From Tetracentron sinense (taxonomy: Eukaryota > Streptophyta > Magnoliopsida > Trochodendrales > Trochodendraceae): a DNA stretch of 64,000 nucleotides. The notes beneath the pieces are model-generated. The model had not been told where the DNA came from. It worked only from the letters and a program-made list of their open reading frames with translations, and ran no database searches. Where the stretch lies: contig CM026561.1 of the NCBI GenBank assembly GCA_015143295.1, positions 41,668,875-41,732,874 of the forward strand, given 5' to 3'. Numbering within the stretch: the stretch's first letter is position 1; each line of letters starts with the position of its first letter. The position numbers and the translations under genes are program-made. Below, piece by piece: positions 15,418-26,717 of the stretch.

Positions 15418-18400
15418 GTACACATGCACATATGTAATATTATATAAATTATTCAGTCATGAAATAATAAATTTAAGAAGCAAGAAAAACTTAAATTTAG
15501 ATTTACTTTTTTATTCAGATATATATATATATATATATATATATATTGAAAGACAGATGATGTTTAATCATCATGTGATGGATTTTGGAATCCAATAAAC
15601 AATTGCAAATTAGTCACTAATGTATGAGGTACAGGCCTTAAAGAAAATTAATGTTGAAGTCTCAGTTATTTCATATATGTCTAGAACCCTATTTTTAAAA
15701 ATTAAAGTATGAGACATACGACTCGGACATAAAACATCTCAGGCTCTCAAGGCATGAGACGTGGTTTCAAAGTTTGAGGCGTTAGCCTAATGAGATTTAA
15801 ACCTCAAGGTTGAGGCGTAAGCCTTACACGATTTTTAATCCGCACTAATTTTTGTTCCTACTTCGAACTGAAAGCTGAAAAATAGTGAAAATTTACTCAT
15901 TTGACTCTTTTCTTTTTTCCGTGAAGCCTGGAGAAAAGGGTCAACAAGAAAGTTATGGCAATGTTTGAGAAAGCAGAAGATGAGTACAATGACTTAATAT
16001 CCAAGAAAAACATCATTGAGGTTATTTACTGCCCTCAATGTGGTGAAATACTGCAGCTTCATTTCATTCAAAATTTTTATTTATTTATGATAAGTTCATT
16101 GTGCATGGTAGAATGATAAGTCAAAAATTAAGATGGTGATTGAAGAGCTAGATGAGAAGAAGAAGGAAACACTTAAAGTTACGTGGGTCAAAGTTACCAA
16201 GTGAGTATCTACTTCCCTGGTAGTCTTTTTGCATCTAATTGACACTTCATGTTTGATGTGATCATATTTTTCCCTCTACAATCTGGAGGTTTTTCGTGTG
16301 TTCAATTCTGCTAACCTTGATCTTACTTCCTATTCAGCATTTTGATTTTTTCTCTTCAGTGACTTTGGATCCATCTTTTCTACTCTTTTGCCCGGCACAA
16401 TGGCAAAGCTGGAGCCTCCTGAAGGGTGTAGTTTCTTGGATGGTCTTGAGGTTCGTGTTGCATTTGGAAGTGTGTGGAAGCAGTCATTGTCAGAACTTAG
16501 TGGAGGGCAACGATCACTTCTTGCACTCTCTCTCATTTTGGCATTGCTTCTTTTCAAACCAGCTCCACTGTATATACTGGATGAGGTACGGCAGTTATTT
16601 TTTCCTTGAATCTGTGTTTTTTTTAATATTTGTTTTCCCTATATGCTTTTCCCATTTCAATTTTGTTTTTGAGTTACTTGCTAATTTTTCACTAGTGAAC
16701 CTGTTCAATTCTTATTGTTCTCCAAAAATTAGAATTAGAGATTGGTCTCATGGAATGGAAGAGCATATTATTTTTAATTTAGAGATGCTTTCAATGCGAA
16801 TTGCTTGAGATAATTATTTTTATGCTGGTGCATGTTTTTTTGCTTCCGCTTAAACAGACATTTGACATATTAGCATTTATAAATCATTTTGTTCATCATG
16901 GACTGGCATATGTAGGGGTGATATCGAGCCAAGCTGAGCCGAACCGAGTAGTGGTGTGTTCAAGCTTGTCCATTTGTTAAACGAGTTCGAAAATCATGTT
17001 CAAGCTTGACTCATTTATTAAATCAACGAGCTCGAGCTTTACTATCCGAACTCGAGCCGGGCTCGAGTAGCTCACGAACAACTTGGTTTATTGGATATCT
17101 ATTTATAGTAGGTAAAAAAAAATTCACTTTATTATTCTAGGTAAAGAAATCACGGTGTTAACTAAAATTTTAGTATAAGATTATAATGGTAGAAAGGGTA
17201 TTCTTATTTTAGTAGGTTAATATGTATATATAATCAAGTCGAGCTTTTAACGAGCCGAGTAGGGGTGTGTTCAAATTTGGCTTGTTAACTACACGAGCTC
17301 AAAAATCATGTTTAAGCTTGGATTGTTTACTAAATAAATGAACGAGCTCGAGCTTTTAACGAGCCGAGCTCGAGTAGTTCACGAGCACTGTGGTTCGTTA
17401 ACCACCCCTAGGCATATGTAAATCTGGACCAGCAGCCATACTGGCCTCAATGCTTTTTAAATGCCTGCCATACTTTTATTTTTAATTTTTAAAAAATGAA
17501 CTGTATTGTTTGGTTTGCATGGCAAGCAATTTCCACCTAAAATATTGTTGTAAAATTCACTGAAGACTCTCAAACATACTCTCCAGATTCCAGATAAAAG
17601 CCATGGTAATAGCGGCAATTTCTGAACAAACATATATTGTTGTAGACACAATTTTGCAGTGAAAGACTGTATTTTCCCTTATGCATGCTTTCAGTGTACC
17701 AATCAGTGGCTACTGTTGGTATTTGTTCACATACATAGGTTCGTAAAGCATGTTCAATTGAGGTATATTTGCTGCATATATATATATATCTAAAATGAAT
17801 GGATGGAGCAAGCTCAATTTAGGGGGTGTTTGGTATTGTTCTCATGGAACAATTTATCGTTCCGTTTCACAAAACGCAAGCGGAACGTGTTTGGTATATG
17901 GTGTTTTCCGGATTGAGCCTTGAAACAGAACGAAATGGAGTGAATTTTTCGGAATGAAAAAATATAGCTTCTAGGAACAGAACGATCGTTGGCCGAAGCT
18001 CGTTCTGTGAATGTTCCGGATAAAAATTTAAAAAGCTTCCCCTCTTATATTGTTAGTGAGAGAATAGAAGCTGTGGGTGAAAGTGGGAGAGTTCCGAGCA
18101 AGAAAACTTTAAGAAGACGACTGGACGCCGACGACGACTGGAACACCGGTAACGTCTCCGGACAGCGATGACGAGGCACGCTGACACCGCCGTCGACTGG
18201 AACGCCGGTAACGTGTTCAGATTTTTGATCGATTTTTTTAGGGGTTCCTCTTCCAGTTCTGCAAATGATTTTGTTTTTCTTTTTGGGTTCCTCTTCTGTG
18301 TGATCAATCAATTTTTTGGGTGGGTTTCTCCAACCGATGAGCTTTATGCATGTATTTTGGGGGTTTATTTCTAATTGATGGCTGGGAAGGTTATGGAATG

Positions 18401-20539
18401 GTATCATTCATGTTTAATATGCCAATGGAAGCTGGTGCTTGTGTTGGGGAGCTCCATTGGGTTGGTTGTGTTTGGGGAACTCTATTGGGTACTTGGATAA
18501 TTCACAAACGATTAGGATAGCAGAAAAAATGGTGAATGAGCTTCTATTTTCAGATTCTAATCTGTTGGGTATATGTGTCGTGTTCGTATTCTTATCTGTA
18601 TGCAGCTATTGGAATGTGGGCTATGGTGAAGAAGATTAGCTTGGTGATGAGTTAGAAGAGATTTTAGACGGCTGTACGGTTCAACCCCGATTGAGGTCCT
18701 GAACGAAGTTTATGTTTAATCTGCTGCTCATGTTTTAGTGAGTGTGGAAGTTGGGTGCACACTGTTACAATTGATATTTTTGGATTTAAAAAAATGGCTT
18801 CTGGTGTGTGGGGCTCACAATCTGATTCCAAATTATTTGTTATGTTATATAAAAAGAGTGAGAGTAGGTTTTTATGAGAGTATATGATTATTTGTCTATT
18901 TTTTCTTCAATTTATGGTATATATGAGCGATCTTGTTTTTTTCTTCATCCAAACGAGATTATATCGTTTCTATTCCTTAGAACAAATTCTGCTTGACTGC
19001 ATCCAAACGGGTTCTAAAAACAGAACCATTCCAAAAAATCAAACTGTTCCGGGAAACAGAATCGTTTTTGATCCGGAACGATGCCAAACGGGCCCTTACT
19101 TCCCTGAGCAGTCTTGCATTTACTTCTTTATTTCTCCCAGTCAGCTCTTTATTGATCTCACATTACAGACTCCTCCGTTTCCCTTATTTTCTTTCATTTC
19201 CTTATAATGTTCAGTAGAAGTCTAGGATTTTGTTCTTTTGGGTTTGTGAGAATGAAGAAGAGGAGAGAAGAGTACGGTTGGAATTATGTCTAGATCTCCT
19301 TTTATTTACAAATAAAGATGAAAGGAAACAAATGCCCTTAACACAGAACACATAAAGCTCTTATGGGCTTATTTTATTTGGCCCTTTATAACATGTACCA
19401 CTGTTAGTACAACATCTGATACATTTTATAGGGTCTAGTGAGGATGAGAATGTCTTTTCACTTTCTGTTGATTATGCATTTATGGAATTTCACCCTAGCT
19501 TGTATGATATATTGAAGTGATTTGGCTATGCCATGAGGTTTACAAAGCTTTCAGAACTAATATCTTACCAGTGTCCAGTGTTTATCATAGTAAGGTTATT
19601 ACTTTCTCATGCATAACCAGTTATTGCCATCATACGAATATTGCTCTCTTCTTAAAATTAGACCTACAGCGTCTGGGCTGCTGCAGAAAGTCAACGGACA
19701 TCTGCATCTTAGAGGAAGCCCAGCAGATATAGACCCATTTTATTTTCTTGGAAATAGTCATATCATGTCTGGTCTGGTCTCTTGGTTCAACATTTCAAGG
19801 ATTAGGCCCTCTTCCCAGTTTTCTTATTTGCAGACTTGTTTTCTCCGCCATTTTCATTGGCTAAACTCAAAAAGTAGGTATACACTTTGATCGAGCAACA
19901 ATCCTCAGTGTTATATATATATATATTGCGGAGGCCCCAGCTTTGTTCCACCAGATGTCTAGCTTGGTGGCATCCAAAAATTGTATTTTCCAGCAACTTT
20001 ACTTTTGTCAGGTATTGAGTTTGGTAAATTGAATGGATCCCAAAGAATTCGCAAAAAAACTTATGTTTCTGTTTTCCATATTACCATGATAGAACCCTTC
20101 ATGCATTTGAACCATGGTTGGACGGATTTCTAGACTCTTTTCACAAATCTAGGATGTATCAATTTTATTTTAAAATTTGAATTTGATGATAAATTTTTTT
20201 AAAAGCATTACTTTACATGTGTAGATACATAGGTCATAGGTGTGTATGTTCGTATTTGGTGCCCCTCCCACTTGCTTCGTTGGTTTAGGAGTCAAATCTT
20301 TTTCCGATGCTCACTTACATAGTCTTGTACGTGCGACTATCTAACTTGCATAACCTTTTGAAGATATATGCATATAAAGCTTAGTGCCTGGAACCTCCTA
20401 TATTGGTATTTGTTGCTGCTGCGCCGGACCCTCTATTCGGCGATTCTAGAGCGGATCCTTCTCCAAACCTCACTCCCATAATACTGGGAGTGCGGTCCAG
20501 TCTACCTAACTTGCTCTCTCCCATATTTGAGTGCAAGGA

Positions 20540-20582
<43 letters not shown>

Positions 20583-21673
20583 ATATATATATATATATAT
20601 ATATAATATGTGTGTGGCGCTATTGCTCCTGTTCCTGCTTCCAGTTCGGGTCACTTAGTTATAAAGCTTACTTTACCATAAAAGTTGATAATAACATTAA
20701 CCAAGAGCAGGTCGTGGCAATTTTGTTGTGTATGACATGGTCAAGGAAAACTGAACAAGCAAATGCATGGGCCATGGAATATTTGATACAAAGGCTGGCA
20801 TAGTGTAGTACATTGGGGCATGTTATGCCCAAGAGGCGCTTTCTCTTTTATGGGGAAGTTATTCTGCAAAGGATTAGTATGAAAATACCATTCATGTTTT
20901 CTTCTCTTCCATATCTGTTGTCATTTCTGGAACCACTCATCCCCCTTCTATTGCATGTGTTGCTCTCATGCTTCATGTGGCTGTTGCGTAAGAGTATCAT
21001 CACATATACCAGCATATGATCTTTTTCTGGCAACGGTTGACAGGTTGATGCAGCTCTTGATCTCAGCCACACGCAAAACATCGGAAGAATGATCAAAGCT
21101 CACTTTCCACATTCTCAGGTTTGAATTTTTTTTGCAAGGTTAATGTGAAGTTTAAGCTCTGTTTTATTTTCCCTTAATTTTCTCACTGATATTTCATGGG
21201 AGTTTTTATAGGGGAACAAATATTTTCAAAGTTCTTCGTAGAAAGCCACTACTTACTTTTGTGAATTATTTGTTTTTATAAATAATTAGTTCTCACAAAA
21301 AGATAAAGTCTATTTGCAAATACACAATCCTAATAAAAGCAGATAATCATGAATTTAATTCTTCTCCCGAAAAGATAAAGTATTGTAGTTTTTCAATGTC
21401 TTTTATAAGTTTCCTTTGCCTTACACATTTCTGAGAGCAATATTTCAAGATATAATGACCCATTGCACAAGGTTTCATATCACTTTCAGCAATTTTTGTG
21501 ATAACTCATGGGGTATTTTTGCTTTATTTTCTTTTGCTTATCTTGTGATGCAGTTCATCGTAGTGTCTCTAAAAGAAGGTATGTTCAATAACGCCAATGT
21601 TCTCTTCCGGACAAAATTCGTAGACGGTGTTTCCACTGTTCAGAGAACTGTTGCGTTGAGGCAGAACAAGTGA
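1..21673 (+). CDS. SMC2: SMC2 condensin ATPase subunit, 3' two thirds (18 exons)
   Basis: SMC2 (CAP-E) pairs with SMC4 in condensin and uses ABC-type ATP hydrolysis to compact mitotic and meiotic chromosomes. Exons: 1-17, 129-419, 520-705, 835-999, 1085-1144, 1478-1540, 1734-1825, 2084-2180, 12344-12460, 12609-12827, 14595-14735, 14810-14977, 15079-15263, 15927-16020, 16112-16200, 16360-16585, 21044-21118 and 21554-21673 (TGA stop). Phases agree at every junction, giving about 800 codons; plant SMC2 proteins have about 1170 residues, so roughly the first 370 lie upstream. In order: end of the N-terminal coiled coil, hinge (exons 3-8, including [11 protein letters not shown]), C-terminal coiled coil (exons 9-15), then the ATPase tail with signature LSGGQ (16496-16510) and Walker B LYILDEVDAALD, split by intron 16. 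No stop or frameshift is seen. The family is recognised from conserved blocks; functionality is inferred. Confidence 0.96.
18..128 (+). other. SMC2 intron with a GC-AG donor
   Basis: The exon ending at 17 reads ...EYQ and the next begins at 129 with GVLAGKSSG, the expected uninterrupted SMC2 sequence. The only donor that joins them in phase is CAG|GCAAGA at 15-23, so the intron starts with GC and ends with TAG. GC-AG introns are a known minor class, and the strong CAG|GCAAG match is typical of them. Confidence 0.75.
2811..3148. repeat. Direct duplication in SMC2 intron 8
   Basis: About 130 bp starting gcttatcaagaaaatgat at 2811 recurs at 3009, with the same internal order (ttttcttgttgatgagt, then cctaaagct near the end). 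The two copies have diverged by scattered substitutions. No coding content is seen. Confidence 0.7.
3471..4383 (-). mobile_element. Small LTR element (TRIM-like) A
   Basis: Two direct repeats of about 210-225 bp (3471-3681 and 4159-4383) flank about 480 bp of non-coding DNA. Read on the minus strand, the upstream LTR ends TTTTCTATCA and is followed directly by TGGTATCAAAGC, the usual initiator-methionine tRNA primer site (plus-strand 4147-4158). A purine tract (tttgagggga) precedes the other LTR at about 3682-3691. At about 0.9 kb with no ORF, it fits a terminal-repeat retrotransposon in miniature. I see no convincing target duplication. Confidence 0.75.
4723..6142. mobile_element. PIF/Harbinger-type non-autonomous transposon
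   Basis: Terminal inverted repeats read GGAGGTGTTTGGCATCATT on the left and, reverse-complemented, GGGGGTGTTTGGCATCATT on the right. The flanks are TTA (4720-4722) and TTG (6143-6145), close to the 3-bp TTA/TAA duplication of this superfamily. No transposase is seen. The element lies inside LTR element B. Confidence 0.75.
6512..8689 (-). mobile_element. Solo LTR, 2.2 kb, inside element B
   Basis: Begins TGTCGCAACCC and ends GGGCTCTACA (TG...CA), with a perfect 5-bp target duplication CGTAT at 6507-6511 and 8690-8694. Its left end reads TGTCGCAACCCAAAATACCC, and the reverse complement of the 3' end of the solo LTR at 40806-43344 reads TGTCACGCCCCAAAATCCCC. The two therefore look like the same LTR family in opposite orientations. 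No internal region remains, as expected after LTR-LTR recombination. Confidence 0.8.
7195..7450. repeat. Tandem repeat inside the solo LTR
   Basis: About four diverged units of 60-75 bp share the core gacgac...tatccatgaccc.ttc.gggc followed by ctgctatc. A second low-copy repeat (ggtcgactaagtctgg and variants) lies at 8165-8260. Confidence 0.7.
9626..12343. other. Remainder of SMC2 intron 8
   Basis: AT-rich intron sequence between element B and the acceptor at 12343. A local duplication of about 55 bp (aatacttatca.....acttaaaagag) occurs around 10650-10725. Open frames here are short and unlike any family I know. I see nothing else. Confidence 0.6.
13576..14036. mobile_element. hAT-type MITE in SMC2 intron 10
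   Basis: Terminal inverted repeats are CATAGTTC...AAAACTCGA and TCGAGTTTTCGAACTATA, flanked by a perfect 8-bp duplication GATTTTCC (13568-13575 and 14037-14044). The interior is rich in CGACTCGA-type motifs and has no ORF of note. An 8-bp duplication is the hAT hallmark. Confidence 0.85.
15369..15547. repeat. TA and TATG microsatellites in SMC2 intron 13
   Basis: A (TA)n tract runs into (TATG)n at about 15369-15417. A second (TA)n tract lies at about 15519-15547. Confidence 0.95.
16913..17410. mobile_element. hAT-type MITE in SMC2 intron 16
   Basis: Ends are TAGGGGTG... and ...CACCCCTA, flanked by a perfect 8-bp duplication GGCATATG (16905-16912 and 17411-17418). The interior is built of repeated cgagctcgagctt and gagccgag motifs and is non-coding. 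Confidence 0.9.
17822..19095. mobile_element. PIF/Harbinger-type element in SMC2 intron 16
   Basis: Ends read GGGGGTGTTTGG on the left and, reverse-complemented, GGGCCCGTTTGG on the right, with a perfect TTA duplication (17819-17821 and 19096-19098). Subterminal sequence (gaacgatgccaaac) matches the element at 4723-6142 (gaatgatgccaaac), so the two belong to related families. A short tandem duplication (cgactggaac.ccggtaacgt) lies near 18130-18215. No transposase is seen. Confidence 0.85.
19096..21043. other. Rest of SMC2 intron 16
   Basis: Non-coding. Contains a (CT)n tract followed by (TA)n at about 20540-20605 and otherwise ordinary AT-rich intron. Short open frames here have no family features. 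Confidence 0.6.
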
Positions 21674-21990
21674 TTCCTTATTTCATTCGACGTTGTCTGT
21701 AAATCCTCGCTAATGGAATCAAATTCTTCATCTTTTTCATTTGTAGGCTTGCATATGCACACACATGCACATCTGATATCATTGCTACAGATGAACGTTT
21801 ACCTAATACCATGGGAAGGTAATTATATACCCGACCGAGTCTAAATGGCCCTCTATTTGCTTAGATCCCATCATAATGGGGTTAATATTGGAGCTGTTTA
21901 ATCTGAAACCAATGTATTTCTGTATTATTCTATGTAATGTTATTTCTTTAGAAACATGTCATTACATTCAATTATACTGTTGAACAGTCG
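21674..21990 (+). other. Probable SMC2 3' untranslated region
   Basis: AT-rich sequence after the SMC2 stop. A possible 3'-UTR intron could end at the tttgtag at 21742-21748. T-rich and AATGT-like sequence near 21900-21960 could hold the poly(A) site. The end point is a guess. Confidence 0.35.
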
Positions 21991-22157
21991 CTGCTTTGTT
22001 GTCATATTAGCCTTGTTACTGGCAGCTGGTCATTATGTCCCACAAACAATAACTGTATGTAGTTATACATAATGTTCATATTTGACTAAAGAAAATGCTT
22101 CAAGGACCTCGCACTCTGCTACGTAGTGGAATGCCAGCCCTTATTGGTCCAGGCCTT

Positions 22158-22301
22158 ACTTTTTAACGTCCTTTAACTGTGGTTAAGATTTACTCACCCT
22201 TGGGTTTCATTCATCCAACCTTGGGTTTTAGAAAAAAAAAATCTTAATTTAAACTTAACCATAGTTACAAGGGGTTAAAGGGGACATTTTGACGCTGTGG
22301 T
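22158..22301. mobile_element. Copy of the ACGTGTCC / TTAACTGTGGTTAAG MITE family
   Basis: Contains ctttaactgtggttaag, then caccct..gggtttcattcatccaacc, then the inverted arm cttaaccatagttac..gggttaaaggggac. The same arrangement recurs at 49801-50050, 54411-54557, 54697-54835 and in the array at 59.8-60.5 kb. Confidence 0.7.
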
Positions 22302-22467
22302 CCATTAGATAGGAGATTGTGCGGTCTGGTAATCACTTCTCTTTGACAAACTGTTAAAGAGTTAATAATGAAAGAAATTCATCATACTTTCGAACCTTTC
22401 CCAATTGTTTTGTTTGGCTTTTTTTTAAAAAAATTTATTATTATTATTTTTGTTGTTGTAATGAAGA

Positions 22468-22620
22468 ACCCTAAGGCTCACCAACCCCTGCAACCACATG
22501 AACAGGTAAGCCCAAGGCCCATGTGAACCATGGAACCTTAGGGGAGGGGGGTTGCCCAAGGGGATGGCAAGAGTTGAACTTAGGACCTCTGCTTCTTGAG
22601 ACGTCTCCTGCCAACTGTGT
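22468..22620 (-). mobile_element. Possible tRNA-derived SINE, antisense
   Basis: On the minus strand the sequence carries an RNA polymerase III B-box-like stretch (GTCCTAAGTTCAACTC) preceded by gaagcagag, as in the SINEs at 53364 and 63532. The match is weaker, so the class is tentative. Confidence 0.45.
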
Positions 22621-22791
22621 TTGGCTTTTCGAATCTAATCCTTCGTTTTGTTCTATATAGTAAAAAATGGAAATTAGACATATGTAAAGAATATCCACTA
22701 TATGGTAAAGAGTAGAAATAAAACATATGTAAAGAATATCTACTAGAAAATGGATATACATAAAACTATATTTGTTTAATCTTTTTTGGAA

Positions 22792-24290
22792 TGTTGGGGT
22801 TCTTCACCTCGCCACATATATCTAGAGAAAAATAGATAAGTTAAAATAAGAAGGAAGAGAGCAATTTCGAAGATGAGGAGCCTCCAATTCTGGAACAGAG
22901 TTTGAATTCAATATTCAATCCTCAATATAGTAGCAAGTCTTTTGCTTAACTAAGCATCAATAAGCCTAGTAAATTCAATAACCAAACTATCAAAATGAAG
23001 ACTCAATAATATTCAGAAAATCTATAGAGATCGATCTCTTCTAATCTTGGTAACTACTTCTATAGAAAGATAAAGATGAAAGATGAAAGATGAAAGATGA
23101 ATTTCTATCATCAACATACATGTGAGTAGATACGATGAGGATCGTATCATTCCAGCCCCGATAAAAACAATCTTGACCTCAAGGTTGGAAATTAAGTCAC
23201 CGGATCATGGTCGTCACCTGTATCGTCTTCTTCTGGCTAATCCCCGCCCCGCCCATAAAAAATAGTTGATTAGTCTTGCATTGATGATTCCTATGAAACC
23301 TTTCGTCGTAGCCATTTTCCTTGCCGCGCTGCCATCTTCGTAGGCGTAGGTGTAAGACTTTTGATAGTTATAGAAGTTGGTGTTGAGGCCTGTGTTGGAA
23401 CTATTGTTACTGCCGGTACAACTGTTGGTGTTAGATTGATCAATTAGAACCGCCAAGGTTAGAATATTTTAATTTCTTTGATGTAAAAATGTTCTCTTCC
23501 ACCTTTCGAGATAGGCTTAGAACCTTAAGGGACAAATCTGGCTTTTGAAAAAGGAGCGAATCTGGATTTTAAGATTTTACCTTGGACTGTTTTTTCCTAA
23601 GGCTTCTCCTGGTTTAGCATACTCTGAAGCTCCAAATCGAGTGCAATTGCTGGACGGAATTCTTCCAAAGTCCAAGAATCCAATGGTACCATTGGACTGT
23701 TTTCCCCTCGACATGAAAAGATGCACGGGAATTTTCTCGACTCGAGTCTTATTGTAGAAAAAGAAATTGCACATGATAGAACCAACTAAGGGAACCTTCA
23801 CCATTAAACCCTAGTGTTCTTTGTTTGCATTGTTGAAGCTCCCCTGAAAAGTTGGTTGCACGTGAATATTTATCGATGTAGGAACTACACGTGCTCGTGG
23901 TTCTGCAGAATTAAATAAGTTGTCATTTTATTGTAGCACAATGTTTTTCTGGATCACCAGCAGACCATCAATTTGTGATTTAACATCAAATGTTCCTTAA
24001 GATCTCTCTAATCTGCTCCACGATCAAAGACATGCCTGATTCCAGTTGATCAATTCGTCTTTATTTATCCTAGGCATCGATAAAACCTTTTGCTTTGATG
24101 ATACCAAATCATTGAGTTCTTCACCTCACTACAGACAACTAGAGAAAAAGAGAAAATAAAATAAGAAAAAAGGAAGAGAGACCAATTTCGAGGATGGGGA
24201 GCCTCCAATTCTCCAACGGAGAATTTGTATTCAATATTCAACCCTCAATATAGTAGTTTTCTTTTGCTTAAATAAGCATCAAAAATCTTA
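22792..24290 (-). mobile_element. Small LTR element downstream of SMC2
   Basis: About 180 bp starting ..gttcttcacctc.. at 22798 recurs at 24114, both copies running through gaggagcctccaattct and caatatagtag. Between 24091 and 24106, tgctttgatgatacca is a primer-site complement for initiator-Met tRNA with a 3-bp insertion. A purine tract on the minus strand (tcggggctggaatga) lies near 23146-23160. The right LTR appears truncated at about 24290. A short (agatgaa)n repeat lies at 23063-23101. No coding domain is recognised. Confidence 0.6.
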
Positions 24291-24849
24291 ATACCCTCAC
24301 AAAGCCCCTTTAACTGCTCTTGACTATGGTTAATAAGTTTTGGCTCATGTGGTTATTTTTTTTGTCCACAACATATTTATCGACCATGTAACACTTTATC
24401 TGGGGATGTTTGCAGAATCCTTGAAACTCCATCCCTACGATCCTACCACATTAATTTTATGGGGAGAGCTCAGAGGAAGAAAGATTTATTTATTTATGTG
24501 GGACTTGACTTTCCATGCGCCAATCCTTACCAACCATCGCTACCAATCATCTGTTTGTAGTTAATAAGGAGAATAGAACTCTCGCAAGAGCTAATACTCT
24601 AGGCCAAAACTGTATACCAAATTTGTTATCCTGGCCCATGCAAACTAGAATGTGATGTGTCTTTTTTTCAAAAATGCAAATGCTAACCTTCTCTAAAACC
24701 AACTTGGGTCAACATTAGCCACATGGGTTTTAGAGAAGTCAGAAGAGTTCCTGTTGGGATAACAAATTTAGTAAACGATTCTCCTATAGGATTGGTGTTG
24801 GATATAGAGTAAAGGTGGCTCAATTTGGATAGTTTCCCAAACAATACAT

Positions 24850-25036
24850 CAGATAAAATAGGTGATTAGTGGAGGTAGGCACCTGAATGAGGAATTAGAT
24901 AAAATAAGGAAGTGGTTCCGGGTTCCATTCCTGTCAGGGTGCGAGTCTTCCACCCGTCTCACTAACTTGAGCAGATACTAACCCTCTAACTGGGGTTGTG
25001 GCCTAACCGTATTACCATTACCAAAAAAAAAAAAAA
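24850..25036 (+). mobile_element. Probable SINE with poly(A) tail
   Basis: A B-box-like ccgggttccattcc is followed by gtcagggtgcgagtcttccaccc and ends in a run of 14 A. Intact A-box and target duplications are not clear. Confidence 0.5.
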
Positions 25037-25273
25037 TCTATTTTGGCACTTGTTAGATGGTGGACTAATCACTAAAGCAAGTAAGCAAATTAACGTTCTC
25101 ATTTTTCACTGTGCTGCGAGCATCGTCTACAAATAAAAATGCGTGAACATACAAAACCCAAGAGCAGTAAAAGAAAGGAACCTTCATAATATAAATCCCT
25201 TGTTAACAACCCAATCATGTACCTTTTGAGAATTTATTTATAGTTGCTTGAAACTCAACCAGGAAAGTTGGAA

Positions 25274-26525
25274 CTACCTGATTTTCCTCTTGAAATCTTT
25301 TGGGCCGACAAGATCAGAAACACCTGACTTCATCTCCTCCAATAAAATCATTGCCAACTCTAACTTCCCAACCTTCTTTAAACTACTAGTAAGTGACCGA
25401 TAAACATAGATGGATGGACGGACATGCCTCCTTTTCATCTCAGTGATTCTTCAACATTCCCTAACCGGCCAAAGCTGTCTATCAATGCAGTGTAGGTTTG
25501 CAAATCTGGCTCAAGTCCTCTCTCGCCCATTTCCTTGAGAAAACTAAGCACAAATCCTGTTTGTTTCGTCTCTTTTGTTTTTATGATTGTTGGGTATAAG
25601 TATGTTTTGGGGCTTTGGATGAGATTTTGTTCTTCTTTTGTTTATACGGTTTCCCTCCGCCATCAGTGAGGGTTTTTTCAATAAAGTTCGGAGGTGCCGC
25701 CCTCCTCCCAAAAAAAAAGAAAAAAAAAGAAAAAAGAAAAAAAAAAAAAAGGGTGTTGTACAACACGATATCTGGGATCATGCTGGACTCTTTCATGGAG
25801 GCAAACTCAGAGAGCATTTCATCTAACCGACCTGCCTGCCCCAAGATTGCTAGAACTGTATTATATGTGATGATGTCTGGTTTACAATTCAGATTCTTCA
25901 TATGATCAAATATCAGCAGGGATTTATCAATCTGCTTATATTCAGCAAAGCCAGAGATGATCCTTCTTATGACTGTGGCGCTTCTTGGAAATGTAAGTTC
26001 TGATATTTCTCTGACAAATTTAATCAACTGGATGGAATCATTCACCATCGAAAAGGCCTTGGCAAGATTAAAGTAAGAAGTTGAATCAAGGGATTTAAAG
26101 GACAGTAATAAATTCTTGAATATCTGACACAATAGATCAGTGTCATTCACTTCACCTGCGGCCACCAGGAGGAGATTATATGTGTTCGGGCTAAGAAAAA
26201 TATGTTCATCAAGTGCACCCTGCAATAATTTAGCTGCATCTGATATTTTTCCAGTTCTGCACAACTTCTTGATGTAGATAGCATATGTTTCCTTGCCGGA
26301 GCTTGGATTGGCTTCCACTGCCGAGAGAATTTGTTTCAAGGTTTCATCTGTCACCTCTTGTTCATCAAGTGATGCATGTGTTGCTAATGATCGGTAGTTG
26401 CCAATGGATTTACTTAGAATGACAACAAACGGACAGATTTGGTAAACTGCAAACAGGATGGATGTGATACAATGCTGCAGTAATGGTCGGAAGTATTTAA
26501 CTGTTAGTAGACAGAAACAAAACAT
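25274..26525 (-). pseudogene. PPR protein gene, broken by a LINE insertion
   Basis: P-class pentatricopeptide repeat protein, resembling the Arabidopsis At1g11900 type (from memory). Such proteins bind organellar RNA. The frame from 26525 runs through several 35-residue repeats, for example one ending CKPDIITYNTVLAIL. At IPDIVLYNT (about 25760) it enters foreign DNA with a poly(A) tract. PPR sequence resumes at about 25563 (SFLKEMGERGLEPD), but about 10 residues of the repeat are missing. It then hits TGA near 25437, just where a shifted frame continues (MKRRHVRPSIYVYRSL) to a stop at 25274. At least two lesions therefore disable it. The true 5' end may be in the separate exon at 32266-32409, joined at the acceptor CTGCAG near 26480. 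Confidence 0.8.
25563..25750 (+). mobile_element. 5'-truncated LINE end inserted in the PPR gene
   Basis: The plus strand reads ...caataaagttcggagg, then an A-rich tail at 25709-25750. This is the AATAAA-plus-poly(A) end typical of a LINE or processed copy. The sequence interrupts a PPR repeat in antisense. The left boundary is approximate and no exact duplication was found, perhaps because host sequence was deleted at insertion. Confidence 0.65.
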
Positions 26526-26717
26526 GAATCTAAATTTATAAAACTATACTAGTCTTCATCAGAAGGCCACCACTTGTATACTTGGATGGGGCACAGCCAT
26601 AAAAGTACCATCAGACAATCTTCAACAGACAGTCTTCAACATCTTATCAGAAGTCGGAATTCTCTCTGTCTCTCTCTCTCTATCTCTCTCTCTATCACCT
26701 GATCAACACGTATTTAG

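Noticed and set aside
15690..15860. MITE-like text with gagacg and gaggcg motifs in SMC2 intron 13
   Set aside because: No clear inverted ends or target duplication could be fixed by eye.
16296..16808. 170-codon open frame on the plus strand
   Set aside because: It overlaps SMC2 exon 16 in another frame and has no family features; the SMC2 frame explains the conservation.
18045..18407. 120-codon minus-strand open frame
   Set aside because: Lies wholly inside the Harbinger element, low-complexity and without a known domain.
19241..19420. LTR-like fragment in SMC2 intron 16
   Set aside because: No second copy, primer site or terminal TG/CA pair in the window.
25615..25905. Lysine-rich open frame in the PPR region
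   Set aside because: It is a translation of the LINE poly(A) tract and antisense PPR sequence.
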